Positions 25,439 to 39,900 of a stretch of DNA of 64,000 nt are shown here, piece after piece. The notes beneath the pieces are model-generated. The model was not told the origin of the DNA. It was given only the letters and a program-made list of their open reading frames with translations, and made no database searches. A program made the position numbers and the translations under genes. Numbering within the stretch: position 1 is the first letter of the stretch; every line of letters begins with the position of its first letter. The stretch covers positions 156,773,301-156,837,300 of the forward strand of contig NC_092859.1 in assembly GCF_032062135.1 (NCBI RefSeq). Reading direction: 5' to 3'. The stretch comes from Pyxicephalus adspersus (taxonomy: Eukaryota; Chordata; Amphibia; Anura; Pyxicephalidae).

Positions 25439-28268
25439 GCGTTGTGTATAGTTCCATTTTAGTGTACATTGTCTTCTCTTGCATCACCCAGCCTGTGTTG
25501 GATGCACAAAGCCAGCTCCCTCAACGTAAACTTCCGTCTGCCCTGATGGAGGAGGCACCTGTGACCCCAATAGATCAGAGATCCCAATGGGGTCCAGCTG
25601 CCCCCAATCCATATACTCCAAGCAATGCCATTTGTCAAACTAGAGTCTGAAGGAGATGGCATGGCCATGGAAATTGACAATACTTACACCTGCACTTTTT
25701 TTTTAGTGGTTCATGTATTGTGGTGCAAAGCAGGCTTCTGTGGTTATACATTTCATTACAGTCCTGAAAGAATGTTAACATGTGGTAAAGGAAGAGTTTT
25801 ACTTTGTGTTACCGCAATACATAGATGTGAAGCCAGAATTACAGAAACAAGAGTTCTCCCAAAGGAAACAAAGATACGGTTAGAAAACAAGAGGTTAAAC
25901 AAGCAGCAACGTGTACCAGAATGAGCTCTGAGTTCTGTGTAAATCTTCCAAGTGTAACAAACTACTAATTTTCTATGGGCTCCCCTACTAATTCTCAGAC
26001 TGCTAGGAGAATTCCCACTGAAGCCTGAAGAATTTCACCAAAGGAAGGAATGCATTGCTAAAGGTGACACACACACAGGCACCAAAGCAATTACAGAAGG
26101 TGAGGACACACTGTATTCATTTTTACCTTATTCTAAATATGACTTAAGATTTCCCCCTGAGACCATCAAATGAATGAAGACAGCCTTGGCCCTGCCTATA
26201 ATTTTCCCAGTGATTCTGTATCTCCGCTCTCCCAGGGTTCAGAGATAAAATAGCAGGAAATAGGTTGTGCTGGAGAATATATCCAGTTTTGAGGCTGGAA
26301 ATTAGATTGAATTCCTACTGCTGAATTGTTAAAATGGGTTCCCCATGGGTTTTCAGTGATGGCCCCGTAGGATTTGATGTACGAATGAGATGTTATTCTC
26401 TCTGACCCACTTATTCTGAATTCTGCTTAGTGCTTATAGAAATTACAACGAAGCTGGGTATATATAGAATCCGTACAGGGAAATAACACATAGATATTTT
26501 TACTGATACCAAGACAAATATCTGAATTATTGCTGGCGCTCGAGGGAAGTTTTTAATGGGACGTATTATAATGTTCTAGCAAAAAAACTGAAATAACTGT
26601 GCACATTGGGTTCCTACTGTCCAAATGTAGCCCCGGCTTGATATTACAACTTTATTGGACTTTGATGAGGTGACAGCACAGATAAAGGTCTAGACTTTAT
26701 TATACGAGCTGGACCATATAGTGCCATGCCATTAGAATGAGCAATCAGAGAAATGAGGGGGTCCTGCCTTGCATTTCAGAGCTAGCTTTGTCTGTATAGC
26801 CTATAAAAATGATGATTGGATGTTCATTGTATGGTAGTAAGTTGTATGACTCCTTTCTAGACCCTCCTCACCGTTCCCCCTATAGTTTTCCAAAAGTTTT
26901 CAAAAACTCCCAATTTTAGATTTCTCTTCTTTTCTTCAGATAACGGTTCAGAGCTGTGCATGCCCTATGTGACCAGCAAAATCATTGTGTATTTAACTAT
27001 TTGTTCTAACATAACAATAGGAGATATTAAAAGTTAAAGCTTAGCTTCAATTAACTGTGCAAGAGTTGAATTTGAGGTCCGCGATGGGTAAGAGAGTACA
27101 AGCAGGATGTAGGTATCTAGGTTGGATGCAAGATGGTGCTATATGCTGACTGCAGACATTTGCATGGCTAGACTATAGATCGTTATAATTTTAGCTTTTC
27201 TTCATGACTCAATGCACATATGATGTTGGATTATTTATTTAATTGTCAGTGGAATACAGAGTTTAACTAAAGGGCACTGATCAGTGAAGCTAATTTGTAT
27301 GATCATCATGATGACCCATTGACCCTTCTCACCTCTTATTTCCATGGTTCATTCATGGGAATGAAACAAAAAATATTAAAGTAAGATATTCAGAAATAAT
27401 TCTATAATAATACACATTTGTAGGATAAACAATCAGCCCGGGTCATGTCTGGTCCTCCACTAGAACTTTACATAACGGCAGTAAAAACAGATGGAACATT
27501 TGAGATGGAGCAGAAGAAGCCAATTCAGTTACGTCTTAAAAAATATCTTCACTCCAATCAATAAGTAAGACTTTAAATATAGAGTGAAGGTTGTTTATGA
27601 CCTTTTCAAAAAGAGCTTCACAATTTGATTGCCATTTAAATGTGCATTCATAAGTGATATGTGACAATATCGTTTAACATTTGTAAAAGTATTTGACAGC
27701 CAGATGCACTTTTATACATACAAAGCCTGGCCGTTCCCAATCTTGGGAATCTTGAGGAGAGCTCAAATGGGGCAAGAAGAAGTAAGTACCCCAGGGTACT
27801 GTTTGTTTTTCTTATGAGGACACAAAGGCAGCTGTGATTTGTCCAGTGGATCAATATGATTGTTAGGGATGAGGTTCATCTTGGATCTTGTGATCAGTTT
27901 GGCTTTAATTCTCATGGATCGGGAACTTGTGAGAACGTATGCAGAAATTGAAGTGGGTGAACTTTTAAAAGAGTGAACCAAGGTACATCAGCTCCCAAAT
28001 GATGTTGACAAGCTTTGGTAGAGTTCTTATTGGTTAGGGAAGTTCATAATGAAGTTGGTTGGGTAAACATTGGCTGAAAAGCAACATGGCACATTGCACT
28101 CCCACTGGCTCTTGGTTGTCAAGGACAGTCCATGATAACTTTTTTTGTTGCTGAATGTTCCATTTCACAGAATGAGTATTTCCAAATGGATGCATTTGAC
28201 AAAAAGATTAATTTACTTAAATCCTACCTTCAAGTTTTCTGTAATCCTCAACAGAATAAACACACACT
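25439..28268. other. No gene or clear repeat seen
   Basis: Non-coding AT-rich sequence with only chance ORFs; no transposon termini recognised. Confidence 0.5.
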
Positions 28269-28889
28269 CAGGGCTGGATTTATACATTTTGCTCCCCTAC
28301 ATAAGCAAGCTTGTGCTAGATGCCCCCACCCCCACCCCCCAACCAAAGGGAGAGGGGAAAGAGAGAGAGCAAGAGTGTAAAAGAGAAAAGAGAGAGGGTG
28401 GGAGAAAGGAGAGTATGAAAAGAGAGAGAAAACGAACGGGATAGAGGGATGAGAGGGGATAGAGAGAGATGACCAGGGGTGAGAAAAAGAGAGAGATGGA
28501 GAAGAAAAAGAAAGGAGGCAAGAGACAATGAGGGAGAGGGGAGAGAGGGAACAAGGGAGAAGGGGGAGAGACATGGAGGTACAGACAGAAGGGATAAGAG
28601 AGTGAAGAAAGAGACTGAGAGACAGAGAGAAATGGGAGAGAAGGGGGAAAAGAGAGGGAGGGAGCTGGGAGAGAGGGAGAATGTAATGGGAGAGAAGAGT
28701 GATATCTTCAATACAATTATCACAATTGTTCAAGAGAACAAGTTAGTATATTATCTTACACTTTATACATCCAGTTACTCTAAACGTTATCAACCAGCAG
28801 CAGCAGGTTCCAGTTCCACATAAAGATGACTCAGTGGTCATGCTGCCCTAGGCCATGGCATAGTTGGCCTTGTGTTAAACCCGTCCCTG
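28269..28889. mobile_element. hAT-like non-autonomous element filled with purine-rich (GA)n DNA, copy 1
   Basis: It begins CAGGGCTGGATTTATA and ends ACCCGTCCCTG, related to the inverted ends of the copy at 44637-45283. Flanking octamers cacacact and aatacacc agree at 5 of 8 positions. From about 28345 to 28700 one strand is almost pure A and G. After the tract, 'ccagcagcagcaggttcc' and 'cctaggccatgg' match the other copy's 'ccagcagcagccggttcc' and 'ccacggcctaggtgg'. No transposase is present. Confidence 0.75.
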
Positions 28890-30851
28890 AATACACCTCC
28901 ATACAGGATGAATGGTGGAAGTGTAAATCTTTTTTTTATGCAACTCCCCCTGCTTCCTGGATGACCAATCCGATTTTGGCTTTGGTAGTTCAGAGAAAAC
29001 ATTTTAGCATTTTTCACATGAAGGAAATAGGGGGATAATTCCTGCCCTACCTGAAGGTGCTTTCCAGGGTCACCAGATTACACACAGAACGGAGTAGGGT
29101 GGACTGATACAGTAGAGCAATCTCTGGATGGAAAAATAAACTACACTGCTCCATAAAAGAATCTTATGATCTACTTTTCAATTTTGATTAGCATGTTCCT
29201 TTAACATAGATAACAAAGACATAAAATTATGGACATTTTTAATGCGCCCTTGTTATCATTCCATGTGCAATTCTTCCTGGACTTATTAGGATCTTTATTT
29301 ACCATATTGTACCAGCTGTCTCGTGAACAGACCCCAGGGAAATTAAATTTACTGTATCCATATTGCAGCTTTTATACACTGGTACGTTAAAGACATAGAA
29401 TATTTTCCAGGAGCTGTAAAGCGCTTTCTAAATGCTAGAAACTCTACAAGACACTGTAAACTGGCACAGTGTAGATCTTAGACTGGCATTCTGGACTTGG
29501 CAGGAAATATATAATTATCAGGACTACAGGGGGTACATCTGCTGCAGGATCTGTGCAAAGATGCTAGAACGGTCAATTTTATTATGGTTATTAATAATAA
29601 TCCCATATACATTTTTATTGTAAGCTACACATTGTCTTGGATACAGATTGCAGAGAGGTCCAATGTTCTACAACATGGTGGAGAGCAGATGTAGATTCAT
29701 ATGAACAATATAGTGCCAGATTTGACACAATTCTGCAAAGCCAACCTCATTTGTATTCATACGGATGAGTTTGTGAAAAGACCACAGATACAGCATCCTA
29801 GGAACGTAATATTTTTAGGGGTGGAGGGGCAAATTTACAATCACTTCATTAGATGACCACCTCTTGATTTTTGATGAGCTCAATTAGCAATACATCTGTG
29901 CTTTCCTTCCTTGCACACCTGCTTCGGTTTTTATAAAGGATCACATTCTCCTGTTTTAGATTTTATTATTTATTTTATACTTTAGAGAATTTATCAGGAT
30001 ATGCTGGAAAACACAGAGATGGGCTGCAACAACCAAAGCTTATTAATTTAAAGAAGTAGGCATTGCAACAGCAAGAACTCACTGTTGGAAGTATGAATCC
30101 AAGGGCTGGTTCAGCTTTGCAGCCTGAATTTAAAACTATGATATGACATTTGGGTGGACTGATCCTTTTATTCTTTTGGTCATACGACATAATAAGGCCA
30201 GTCCGTAGTCCTGACACATCTTTGGTATCAAAAACCAGCAATTATATATTTGGTTTTCTTGCAGACCTTGGATTGTGTGATTTGGGTAAAGTGCAATGTT
30301 ATGCTGACCTATTTGTTGGAACACATACTGGGTTGGAGTCGCCTGATTTCCATACAAGGGTGAAGTTGTGGCAATGAGAGGCGTATAATTAAAATTGCAA
30401 AGGTTGGAACTGGCTGAGTGGTATTTCCATAAATTATTGCATCTTCAGAAACACTCCCAGTGCCGTTGTTTAACTATTATTCAAATTGGAAACACTTTGC
30501 TTTATTAACATAACTGCATCTGTATGTCTGGTTCAAGGGATGATCATTCTTGACCATGCAGGAGGCTATCCTATGGCTCAAGAAGACTTAAACGTTCTCT
30601 GTAGGTTTCATGCTGTAAGATGTAAATATATAAATTGATAGCTAATATCTGGCAATGCCTTGATGGCATAATACTGGTTACCATGATGGCACATTAGCAT
30701 CAAGCTTCCATGTGTTGTACCTATGTATGGGGTCTGCAGACCCTGTATAACTACAACCATATGTATTGCATCCAATCCCAGCTCTTAGATGTTGCTAGAT
30801 AAAAATGTCAGTACTGTGGCCTGATGACATATTCGGTATGTTTGTCTGGAG
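28890..30851. other. No gene or clear repeat seen
   Basis: Non-coding AT-rich DNA without recognised features. Confidence 0.5.
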
Positions 30852-31142
30852 CAGCTTCCTCAACCTTTTTAACATGGGGGTACCCTATAAATACCATAAA
30901 CATTTTAGAAAACCCCTCCCCGACAATAATAACACTGTCCAAAGCCCACAGTAAATTAGCTTGAGAGTAAAAAGGAAGAATGCTTATTACATTGCTGGCT
31001 AATGGGGATAATTCCACCCTTACAGATAGCCAAAATGATTTTTGGTGTCAGTTGTAAATGACCTGGGAGTTACAAACTGCTCACTGCTCAAGCTCTAGAA
31101 CCCCCTAGCAAACTTTGGAGGAACCCTGGTTGAGAATCACTG
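30852..31142. mobile_element. hAT-like element C
   Basis: Begins cagcttcctcaacc and ends ggttgagaatcactg. Flanking octamers gtctggag (30844-30851) and gtaaggag (31143-31150) agree at 6 of 8 positions, consistent with the 8-bp target duplication of hAT elements. This copy supplies the empty-site sequence used to interpret the nested insertion at 25021. Confidence 0.8.
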
Positions 31143-34100
31143 GTAAGGAGTAAATCAAAGGAATGAAGAATTGTTAGCCAGTTTTATGTGCGCCATGGTA
31201 TTGGTATTGGCACTAAAAGATCTTTTCTGGAGCCTATAAAGATTTGACATAGTATATTTTTAGTTTAAATAATTTCCAGTTTTATGGGTTGAGTATAGAA
31301 AATATAGGAAGACGGAAACAGGAAGTGTATATTATAAAACATAGGAAATATTACTTTGGGAATAGAGGGGCTTAGAGGTGAACCCCTATTGTTTCCAAGA
31401 ACCCCTCACCCCTATTGTTTCCAAGATCATGGGGAGAATTTATTCTGTAAGAAATAACCCCAATCATATGATTGAGCTCTCCTCCGATCATGGAGTGCTT
31501 CGTGCCGAATATTCCAAATATTACCCTGGGGTTGTTGAGAGTCCAGAGCGTGAAGTTCACCCTGCAGTATCTGCTCTCCATTTTTTATTGTCCTCAAAAT
31601 GTGATAGCAGGCAGACAATCAGCAATCAGTTTTAGACAAAATGGGACCCAGGGCAAATATGAAGTGTTTCAGCTTCAGCACCAAAGGCCCTGGTTAATGT
31701 AGAGTCACTGGAACATCTCCTAATTTGCCCTACCTAAAGACCTGCAGACAATATATTTGACCTTTACGTTCCATACCAAAATATTGCTCATGAGAGATTG
31801 CAGTCTATAATTTATAGTAATTTTGACTCAAGGTTACGCTAGTTGCTTTTGCGGTAGGGAAATGGACACAGCCAGAGGCTGGCACACAGTCCTTATATCA
31901 CACCTCAGGGTACCTGAGAAATAAGGTAATGTTGTACTTATCCCGAATCCACACGCAGCTGCAAGCCGGTAGACCATGGAGAATAGAGACACATGTTCTG
32001 ACTTTGTGCAAACAGTAATGGAACTCAGCTGGGCACAATCTTATAAACACAACACCAAAGTAAAGCGACTTGTACAGAAGAGCCTTTTTGAGCGCGAGAT
32101 GAATAACACGCCTCATAAGTGACCTGATTAGTTAGGGCTGTTTAATTAGCACTGCCTTAAATATGCACTATTTGAACTATCAAAGGGTACCACTGCTTAG
32201 ATATTTTGTTCTATAATGAGTTTTGAAGGGTCCTCTATAACCATTTTCCTAGCAAGAGATGTACGTGACATTTTTGTATATTAAGTAATATTATGTTTTT
32301 TTTTTCTCTTTCAAAAGCTTGCCAAGTGTTATTACGATATATACAAATCCTGCATTTGTCTGTATAATTATGTACTGAGAATGCATACAGTTGTAGGTTT
32401 GATTCCAGGCACACATCATGTTTTCTTCCCAAACAATGTGACTCATACTGATTTTTTTTTCAGAACAGGGTGGCAGGGGTGTGAGGTTAAGGCAAGAGAA
32501 GGAACCTTATGATTGCTATAATTAAAATAAGCATGCTGCAGCACGTACTAAAGCAGACACATAGTTATGAGATTTCTACCTGAAGTGCATTTTCACGCAG
32601 TAATGCAGGTATGTCACTGCAGGAAAACGAACACGTGTACAACCCCTAAGGCCACCCACTGGCTGAATACAATATACTGTTTGGGAACAGCAGAAAAATA
32701 GGAAATGGTTTGGAGGCAATATCTTTAGGAAAAGGGACGGAAAGTCTAACTTACAATGAAGTCACAAAAAGTGACCTAACTTACATAGAAAATAGAATCT
32801 GGTAAATTTTTAAAGTAAGTTAAAAGATTTTGAAAATTGACTTTTTAGTGTAAGAATTGTGGAAAGCTTTGGAAGGCATGAACTATTTCTGGAGGAAAGG
32901 CATTTCAGTTGACTTGTATAGCACCCTCATTACAATTTTCATTGTCACTTATAGATATCACACCTTCAGCTCTTACATTGATTAGAAGCCCGTTGAATTA
33001 TTTATTGATATTTTACAAAATTAGAGACAAATTTGTAGGTTTAATTTTTTTGATTTCAAGCAAGAACACAAAAGCTAATCAAGATAAATTACTTTGCTCC
33101 ATTCAACTTCTGGAGAAAACCTAAGGGGTCATCTTTTTTCCCCTTTGATACTGGTGGGCCACCTAAGATGAGATGATGGGCTGCTAATAGAATTTAATTA
33201 ATAAAATGTGGGATACTAAAAAATAGGGTGATAGTGTCTCAGTGTCTTTAGTGCCAACCCCAAAAGGTAATGTAGAACAAATCAAGAAACGAAAGAAGGG
33301 TTTTTTTGGCAAATGATAATCAAGAAAAGTTTACTTACTTTAGTAAACATATACAATAAAGCAAAAACAAATGTCTGAACAAAGAAAATGAGGTGTTCAA
33401 TAAACAATACAACATCAACACGGACCTGGCCGACTTAGCCAGTGAACAACTAGTTCAGGGGTTCATGAAGTATTTGGCCCCAAAATATAATGACATAAAT
33501 GTAGATCAAGCCAGCTTAGGCTCTATACAATTAGCAGCTAAATCGAGGATTCGGTGAGTTTTTCGCCCCACAACGGGCCGGAAAACTGGCTCTAGACATC
33601 GAGCAACTGACTACTTATAGTAGTTTTAGGGATTGATGTATCAATCCCTAGGGTCCAGCAAGGACGTAGTGTGTTTTACAAGGGTATAACGCATTTTGTC
33701 TGGTCAGACTTCCCGGGGGTATTAGTACGCTTGCGGGAGGTAAATGCTGGAACAATCTAAAGTTTTGACAATACAGTAAATTAGATAATGGTCAGAATGC
33801 TACATATATCAGAAGATATATATACTTAATCAGCAAATTGGTATGGTGAAATGTAGAAAAATACAGTGATAAATTACAAAAATGCCACATTATAAATAGT
33901 TGTATGACAAATAGTTCCAACTGTATAGGCAATTGGTATCAGTTGGTATATATTTTTCATAAGCCATAGGGAACAGTACTTATACATATTCAGAGTGCAT
34001 ATATTACATATAGTGCTAAAAGTTTAATCATTAATGTAGGATACTTTATGTATTTAGGAAACATCATTATGAAACTTAAGGTAATTCATCAATGACATGG

Positions 34101-36775
34101 AAACGATTGCTCAAGGCTGAATACTTGGTCAAGGTATATGTATGTTGATGGACATATGACCATCACATCTGTATGAGGATGTTGGCCTTTCATTACAAAT
34201 TTACTATGTCGTTGGTCCACCCTTCCTTTTCCCCTTCTGCAAGGATTTTCTATAAGATTTTCATAGGATTTGGGATTATGTTTTAAGAAGAATCTGTGAG
34301 GTCAGGTAACGATAATAATTGAGAAGAATCATATTCAGCAATCTAGTTCATAAAAAAGGTCTTCAAGGGGGGTGACGTCAGGGCTCTGTGCAGGGCACTT
34401 ATAGTCCTACTCACCACACTTCTCAAACCATGCTCTTACTAACCAAGCCTACTTTGTGCAGAGGCTTGTTGAACCAAAAACAAACCTTCCCAAACTATTT
34501 CCACAAAGTTGGAAGTGCACAATTACCCATTCACTGGAAACACCTAAACTTGTTAAGAAGGAGCTTCCACATATGAATGGCCATATAGTGGGCGTAGTGG
34601 TCAAATGTCCTCAAATGTTTATCTATAAAGAGGTCATAAAGATGCAGCTCTTCTGACATCCAGGTTTAAAGGAAAAAGATCATCTTAAAGAAAGTAAAGT
34701 TAGTAAGAAAGTAAACCTAAATTACAACGAGGAAGGGGGACAAGTGTATGTTGATTTATGCTTGTTCAGAAGAATATCAGGGAAGAACACTCTTGTATGA
34801 GATGGGGATCTTTTCCTTATAACTTCCTGACCAGTAATCCAATTACTAACTGTCACTGCTCAGCCTCTGTTCACTTTAATTCACTTATTATTGCTAAGTT
34901 CCATCATTTGTAGACCAGAGCAGGGCTGAGGTGTATGCAGGAGAAATATTTATTATTACCTAACTTTATAATAAAAGGCACACACATCACATTCCAACAG
35001 TCTGAATTGACTTTACAAGTGAACCTGTTGGGCATTGGAATGTCTATGGCCAATATTCCATGTTTCCATGCGCTATTCTGTATATTGTAGGAAGAAAGGA
35101 GCAGCAGTGGCTGTTGTAAAGCATGCTGGCCGACATATGCACATACTTGTAAATAAGATCAGTTACACATTTACAGTTTGTATTAGTTTATGTATTTGGT
35201 ATTTCTAGCTGATGTCAGGCTGAGAGGGCAGATTAGTTAGACACTATGGGCCTTTGGATTTGAAGATTTTGCAGGTCTTTCCAGAAAGCTTACCAATGTC
35301 CCTAATTCTGAGGAATGGGCTCTCCTTTTCCAAACAATTGTCATCTTTTTAACCAGCTAGCCAGAAATCCACTTTTTTGGGTCCAAATCACCCTATTTAT
35401 GTCTCCTATTCCATCGACCATCCCTGTAATGTTCATGTAAAAGTGTACAAATGTAAAGGAGGAGAGGGAAGAACCAGGAAAGGCAAAATACAAGCAGACT
35501 AATGGAAAGGTCCAAGACTAGTGTAGAGTGTTTCTAATATTTTTAGACAATTATAATTATATTGAACCTGCCCCCAGTAAGCTTCTTCCACCAATATAGT
35601 TTGGAGCCAGTGACAGGGTGCAGTTACACTTTAAAGAGCCCATGTTATCAGACCATTCAATTCAATTATATCAATCTTCTCTGACAATTTTTTGTGCATC
35701 TTCACCTGTAAAATCCTCCATTATGTAGACATTCAAAACCCCCGAGACTGCTCCTGGGCACCTCTATTTTGAATGCTTCGTCAGTAGACTTGCTGTCATT
35801 TAAGTGATTTTGCATTAGGCTATAATATTGCACTTTGCTCCTGCCTCAGCAACTTCGTAAAAGTTTATGCAAGAAGATCGGGGGAGGTGAAGAAGAGAGG
35901 TGCCAACACAGACAGTAAATAGACACTCCCAAAAAAGAAGAGGGCTATGAAGGCCAAGTAGAGTATGGGCCAGGGAACCAATTGTACCTGCGGACAAAAT
36001 CTCTAGTAAGTTCAGAGGTGTTGTGCAAGTCAGGAAAAAAAATATAAAAAGGAAAAACATTGCACAAGTAGGAATTTACCTGCAATTTTTGGACTTGGTG
36101 ACTTGGTTGCGTTAAGATTAACATTGCAATATTATGTGATCACATTTTTATTACACTTTCCATTTAACCTGTAAATCACCACACTGGTATTTCCAAACCC
36201 TGGTATAAAGAAAACATTATGGTGAGAAATCATCAGTGGATTTCTTTGACCTTTACTGTGCGAATAGTTTCATGGCCTTCATGACTGGGAGTGTGACAAG
36301 GGTGAATCCTTCACTTTGCACAGTGAACATGCTCATCTGTTCTATCCCTGAAAGTTTGGATGTATTCAGAATCATTGATGCCTGTTAATAGTCAATCTAT
36401 ATCAGCACAGGTTGTATGTCCAAGGTCAATGTAATATTTAATGATGGTGAATGATTCCTGTCGTGGATGGACTGGCCTACAAGAACACCTACAAAAAAAC
36501 TCTAGTAGGCCAAATTTCTATGCCATCAAATCCAGTTTCTTGGTGGCCTCCATTGGGCTTTTTTTTATTACTGTGCCAGGAAAGTCTTGCATTCTGTTAG
36601 GGTTTCCTCCTTATTTGTTGGCCCATCAGTCCCCAGTTCAACCCTTGTTCTTCTACACGCAATATCAATGCTGCTACATACAGTGAGGCTACAGAGAGAG
36701 GACATTATTGTAAGCTAGAATATAAAGCTGATTGCTGGTTGCTAACATACTTTGTAGTCTTCTTGTTGTGCGATA
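31143..36775. other. No gene seen; long AT-rich non-coding stretch
   Basis: No coding region or complete transposon was recognised. Small details are a duplicated 'cccctattgtttccaaga' at 31383-31426 and an 11-bp-arm palindrome (tagggattgat/atcaatcccta) at 33627-33650. The segment 33420-33760 is GC-richer and may be a repeat of unknown type. Confidence 0.45.
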
Positions 36776-36936
36776 GGGCCTGATTTATTAAAGCTCTCCA
36801 AGGCTGGAGAGAATACACTTTCATCAGTGAAGCTGGGTGATCCAGCAAACCTGGAATGGATTAAGTCAAAGTAAATTGCTATTTGCTATTTGCTGAATGT
36901 GGATCCAGTCCTGGAGAGCTTTAATACATCAGGTCC
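36776..36936. repeat. Palindromic MITE-like family, copy 7 (internally deleted)
   Basis: GGGCCTGATTTATTAAAG at the left and ggagagctttaatacatcag at the right are intact ends, but most of the right arm is missing. ATA flanks both sides (36773-36775, 36937-36939). The left arm is almost identical to copy 5. Confidence 0.88.
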
Positions 36937-39900
36937 ATATTGTCAAAGCTAGATCAATCAAAAGGCAACCAAACCAGGTGCTCCAGCTAGAAACTCCTGC
37001 AAAGACAGTAAGCTTGGCCAAAGCTTTCCTTCTCCATATCAGTTTCACCGATTGGACAGGCAATGCAAATTAGGGGATTGTTAGTAGAGGTGCAAAGGTG
37101 TTATCTTGCCTAAGACCCCATTCTGCTTTATTACGTCTCGAAATGTTGTGCATGGCTCGATACAGCTTGTGTTGTTTAGTGGCATCTAGGAGAACATGAT
37201 ACAACACTTTCTGCAGATACATTCTTATGGAGCTCGACATTATTAAATCTAGTATAGAGATAAATACGGTCAGCGCTTAGCCATACAACACTCGGTACGG
37301 GCATCTCATACCTGTTTGCTAACCAGAGAATATAAACAGCCTGTGAAAACACAAGACAAATGTTAAATCAATAGGCAGTGTTCTGGAGTGCCTAACACAT
37401 TTATCCCCGGTGAAGACCTTTGACTTATTAATCTCAGTCCCATGGCACCTCACAATATGTTATTTCCTGCAAACTTCCATGCATCACTATCTGCTTAGCC
37501 GTGTTCTGAAAGAGAATAAAGGAATACCAAAAAAAGAATCCTAGACTGATGGCAGCTGAAAATCTCCTAAGTGCCCTAAGCGACCCCTTTTTTTCACCCT
37601 CGTAAAGTGGAACTGTTTTAAAAAGAAAATAATCACACTTACCTTTACTTCCACAAACCCCCCGATCCCTCCACATCTGTCGATTCGGTCCCGCGCTGTT
37701 TGGGATTCTTCTTTCATCCTGGTGAAGGAAGGAAGCTGGACAAAGGAAGCGGAGGAAGTTCCTCAAGCTGCCATCTTCTTCTTGTCTTCTTCTTTCTTCT
37801 AGCTATGTCAGCTGATCTCGCACTGTGCAGGTGTAAGATCGGGTGATGTGAAAGAAAATAAGGGAAAGAAAGCCAGGCTTTTTGTGTCCAAACTTTTTAA
37901 GTATTGAGGTGTTTATTAAAGTGTGTATATTGGGCAAACAATAAAAGAAACAATACGTTTCTTTGTTATTTCATGATGTACCAGGTAAGTATACTGGACA
38001 TGTAATTCTCATCATTTTCATATAACAATTATTCTTTACACAAACATTATTGATAATATACTCAAAGAATTCACATTGTCTTAATTTCCCAACGCATTTC
38101 GCCCACAAAGTGGCTTACTCAGGGGATAGAGAGACTTGAGTACCATTAGATGTAGTTAAGGAGAAGGTCCAATGATTTGTGTGAAGAATATATGATTAAA
38201 GTATGTCGATGCTAGTAAAGGTTGCCACTGCATCTATAGTGAAGGATTTTTAACTGGTTAGCAGGTAAGCTTGTTGGTGTGGTTACATTTCAATATTTCA
38301 TCCAACTTAAATGTGCCTCGGATAAGAGGAAGAAAAGAGGGAGGAACATAGTGTTTTAGAGTGTGCATACCCTTATAGTCCCTCAAAAATGAAGAATCCA
38401 TGTTAGACAGGTCAGTGCGGTTTTGATTGATGGGGTGTGAATCTCTGGGGTTGAGAGTTTAAGTCTGTGTCCAATCTGGGTTATCGAGCCAGTAGGTTAT
38501 TATTGAATGGTTAGAAGGTAAATGTTGGTATGGAATACTTAGTAACCAGGATAGAGAAGGGAGTCCCTGAACAAAAAAAGGAAATTTTATGATACAGTAT
38601 AAGGATATACGGTTTTGTGGGGTAGTTTATTGTTTGTTGTAAAGATGGGAAATAAAGGATAGAAGAAGGCCAATTGTAATACACATTGGTAGTTGAGTTA
38701 GTGAGCAGTGTATCCGCAGACACCAGGTGATGTACCCTGCTGTAACTTTTTTTTAATGCTTTAAAAAGCCAAGACTTTGTTACTTTCACATCTGCTAGTT
38801 CAGTTTTATGAGCGTTGAGCCCCATATAGATGAATGTCAGTTGATTGTTGCTAGAAACAATTTTTTGTGATCATTTCCAGGAACAAATGAACAAATTAGC
38901 ATGGTACACCATTCTGTTCAATACCTCCCTGTGTTGTCCTCCATAGGAATGAATGGTTGTTCCCGTTGTTCATTCATCAATCCCCCATGGCCCTGCATTG
39001 CTTTACTGAACAAGTTTGATCACAAGCATCCCATATCTTCCCACCATCCATTAACTGCAATCAGAAAGACAGAAAAACAAAAATATAATAACCCAAAAAT
39101 GACTTTGTGCATCTTTATGATGGAATCGGAGATTTGATATAATCATCATCATAAAATGAAATAAAGCTCTGTTATTGAGAGGTGTAGATTGCATTACCCT
39201 TATGTAAGACATAATATTCCGAGGAAGCCCATTACTCCGCGAATAAATTACACAGAGTGTAAACTGAAATCATCAAATTAATGCAGTATATCAAACTGAC
39301 ACAGAGCACATTAACACATTCACCATAACGCACGGATTCACAGCGCTGCTTCTGGGCTGAGATCGGTAAAGTGATTTGGTTGCGCTTAGAAATCCGGACT
39401 TGTAAAGGTTGAGGGTTCGTGGTCACCTGACCTGCTGCTTGTTCCTCTGATCTTTGTGGACACGGGACATTGCATTACATAGTTTTCTGGGTGTGCCAGA
39501 TGCCTGGTAACCCACTGTGCTCAGTTGTTCCTCATGGCAGCCACTAAGACACTACAAGACACAACACTGATATAGAGGTCAGGTAGAGGAACCACAGTGC
39601 AAGACATCCAACACACCCAAAGCAGTGAGAGGTAAAGATGGGTGGTGAGCTCCTGCTATAATCAACAAGTATGCACACCATACTTGCTGATATGGCCCAT
39701 ATTTTCTTAGTGCTGTACACCTGCTCCAGGACCTATCATCACTGCATTCCAGGGAGCCACCATCTTCACTGATCCTTGCAATCCCGTTCATTCATTGGAT
39801 GATGTAACCCCTGTGGGGGATTGCCTTGTAACCTATTCACATGCCCTCTCATTCTGTACTACACAGCCATGGAGCCTGGTACTTCTCCACAATCTCTTCC

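Noticed and set aside
28248..28733. Ser/Leu/Pro-rich minus-strand ORFs up to 161 residues
   Set aside because: They are translations of a CT-rich strand of a purine tract; all three frames are open because the tract lacks stop codons.
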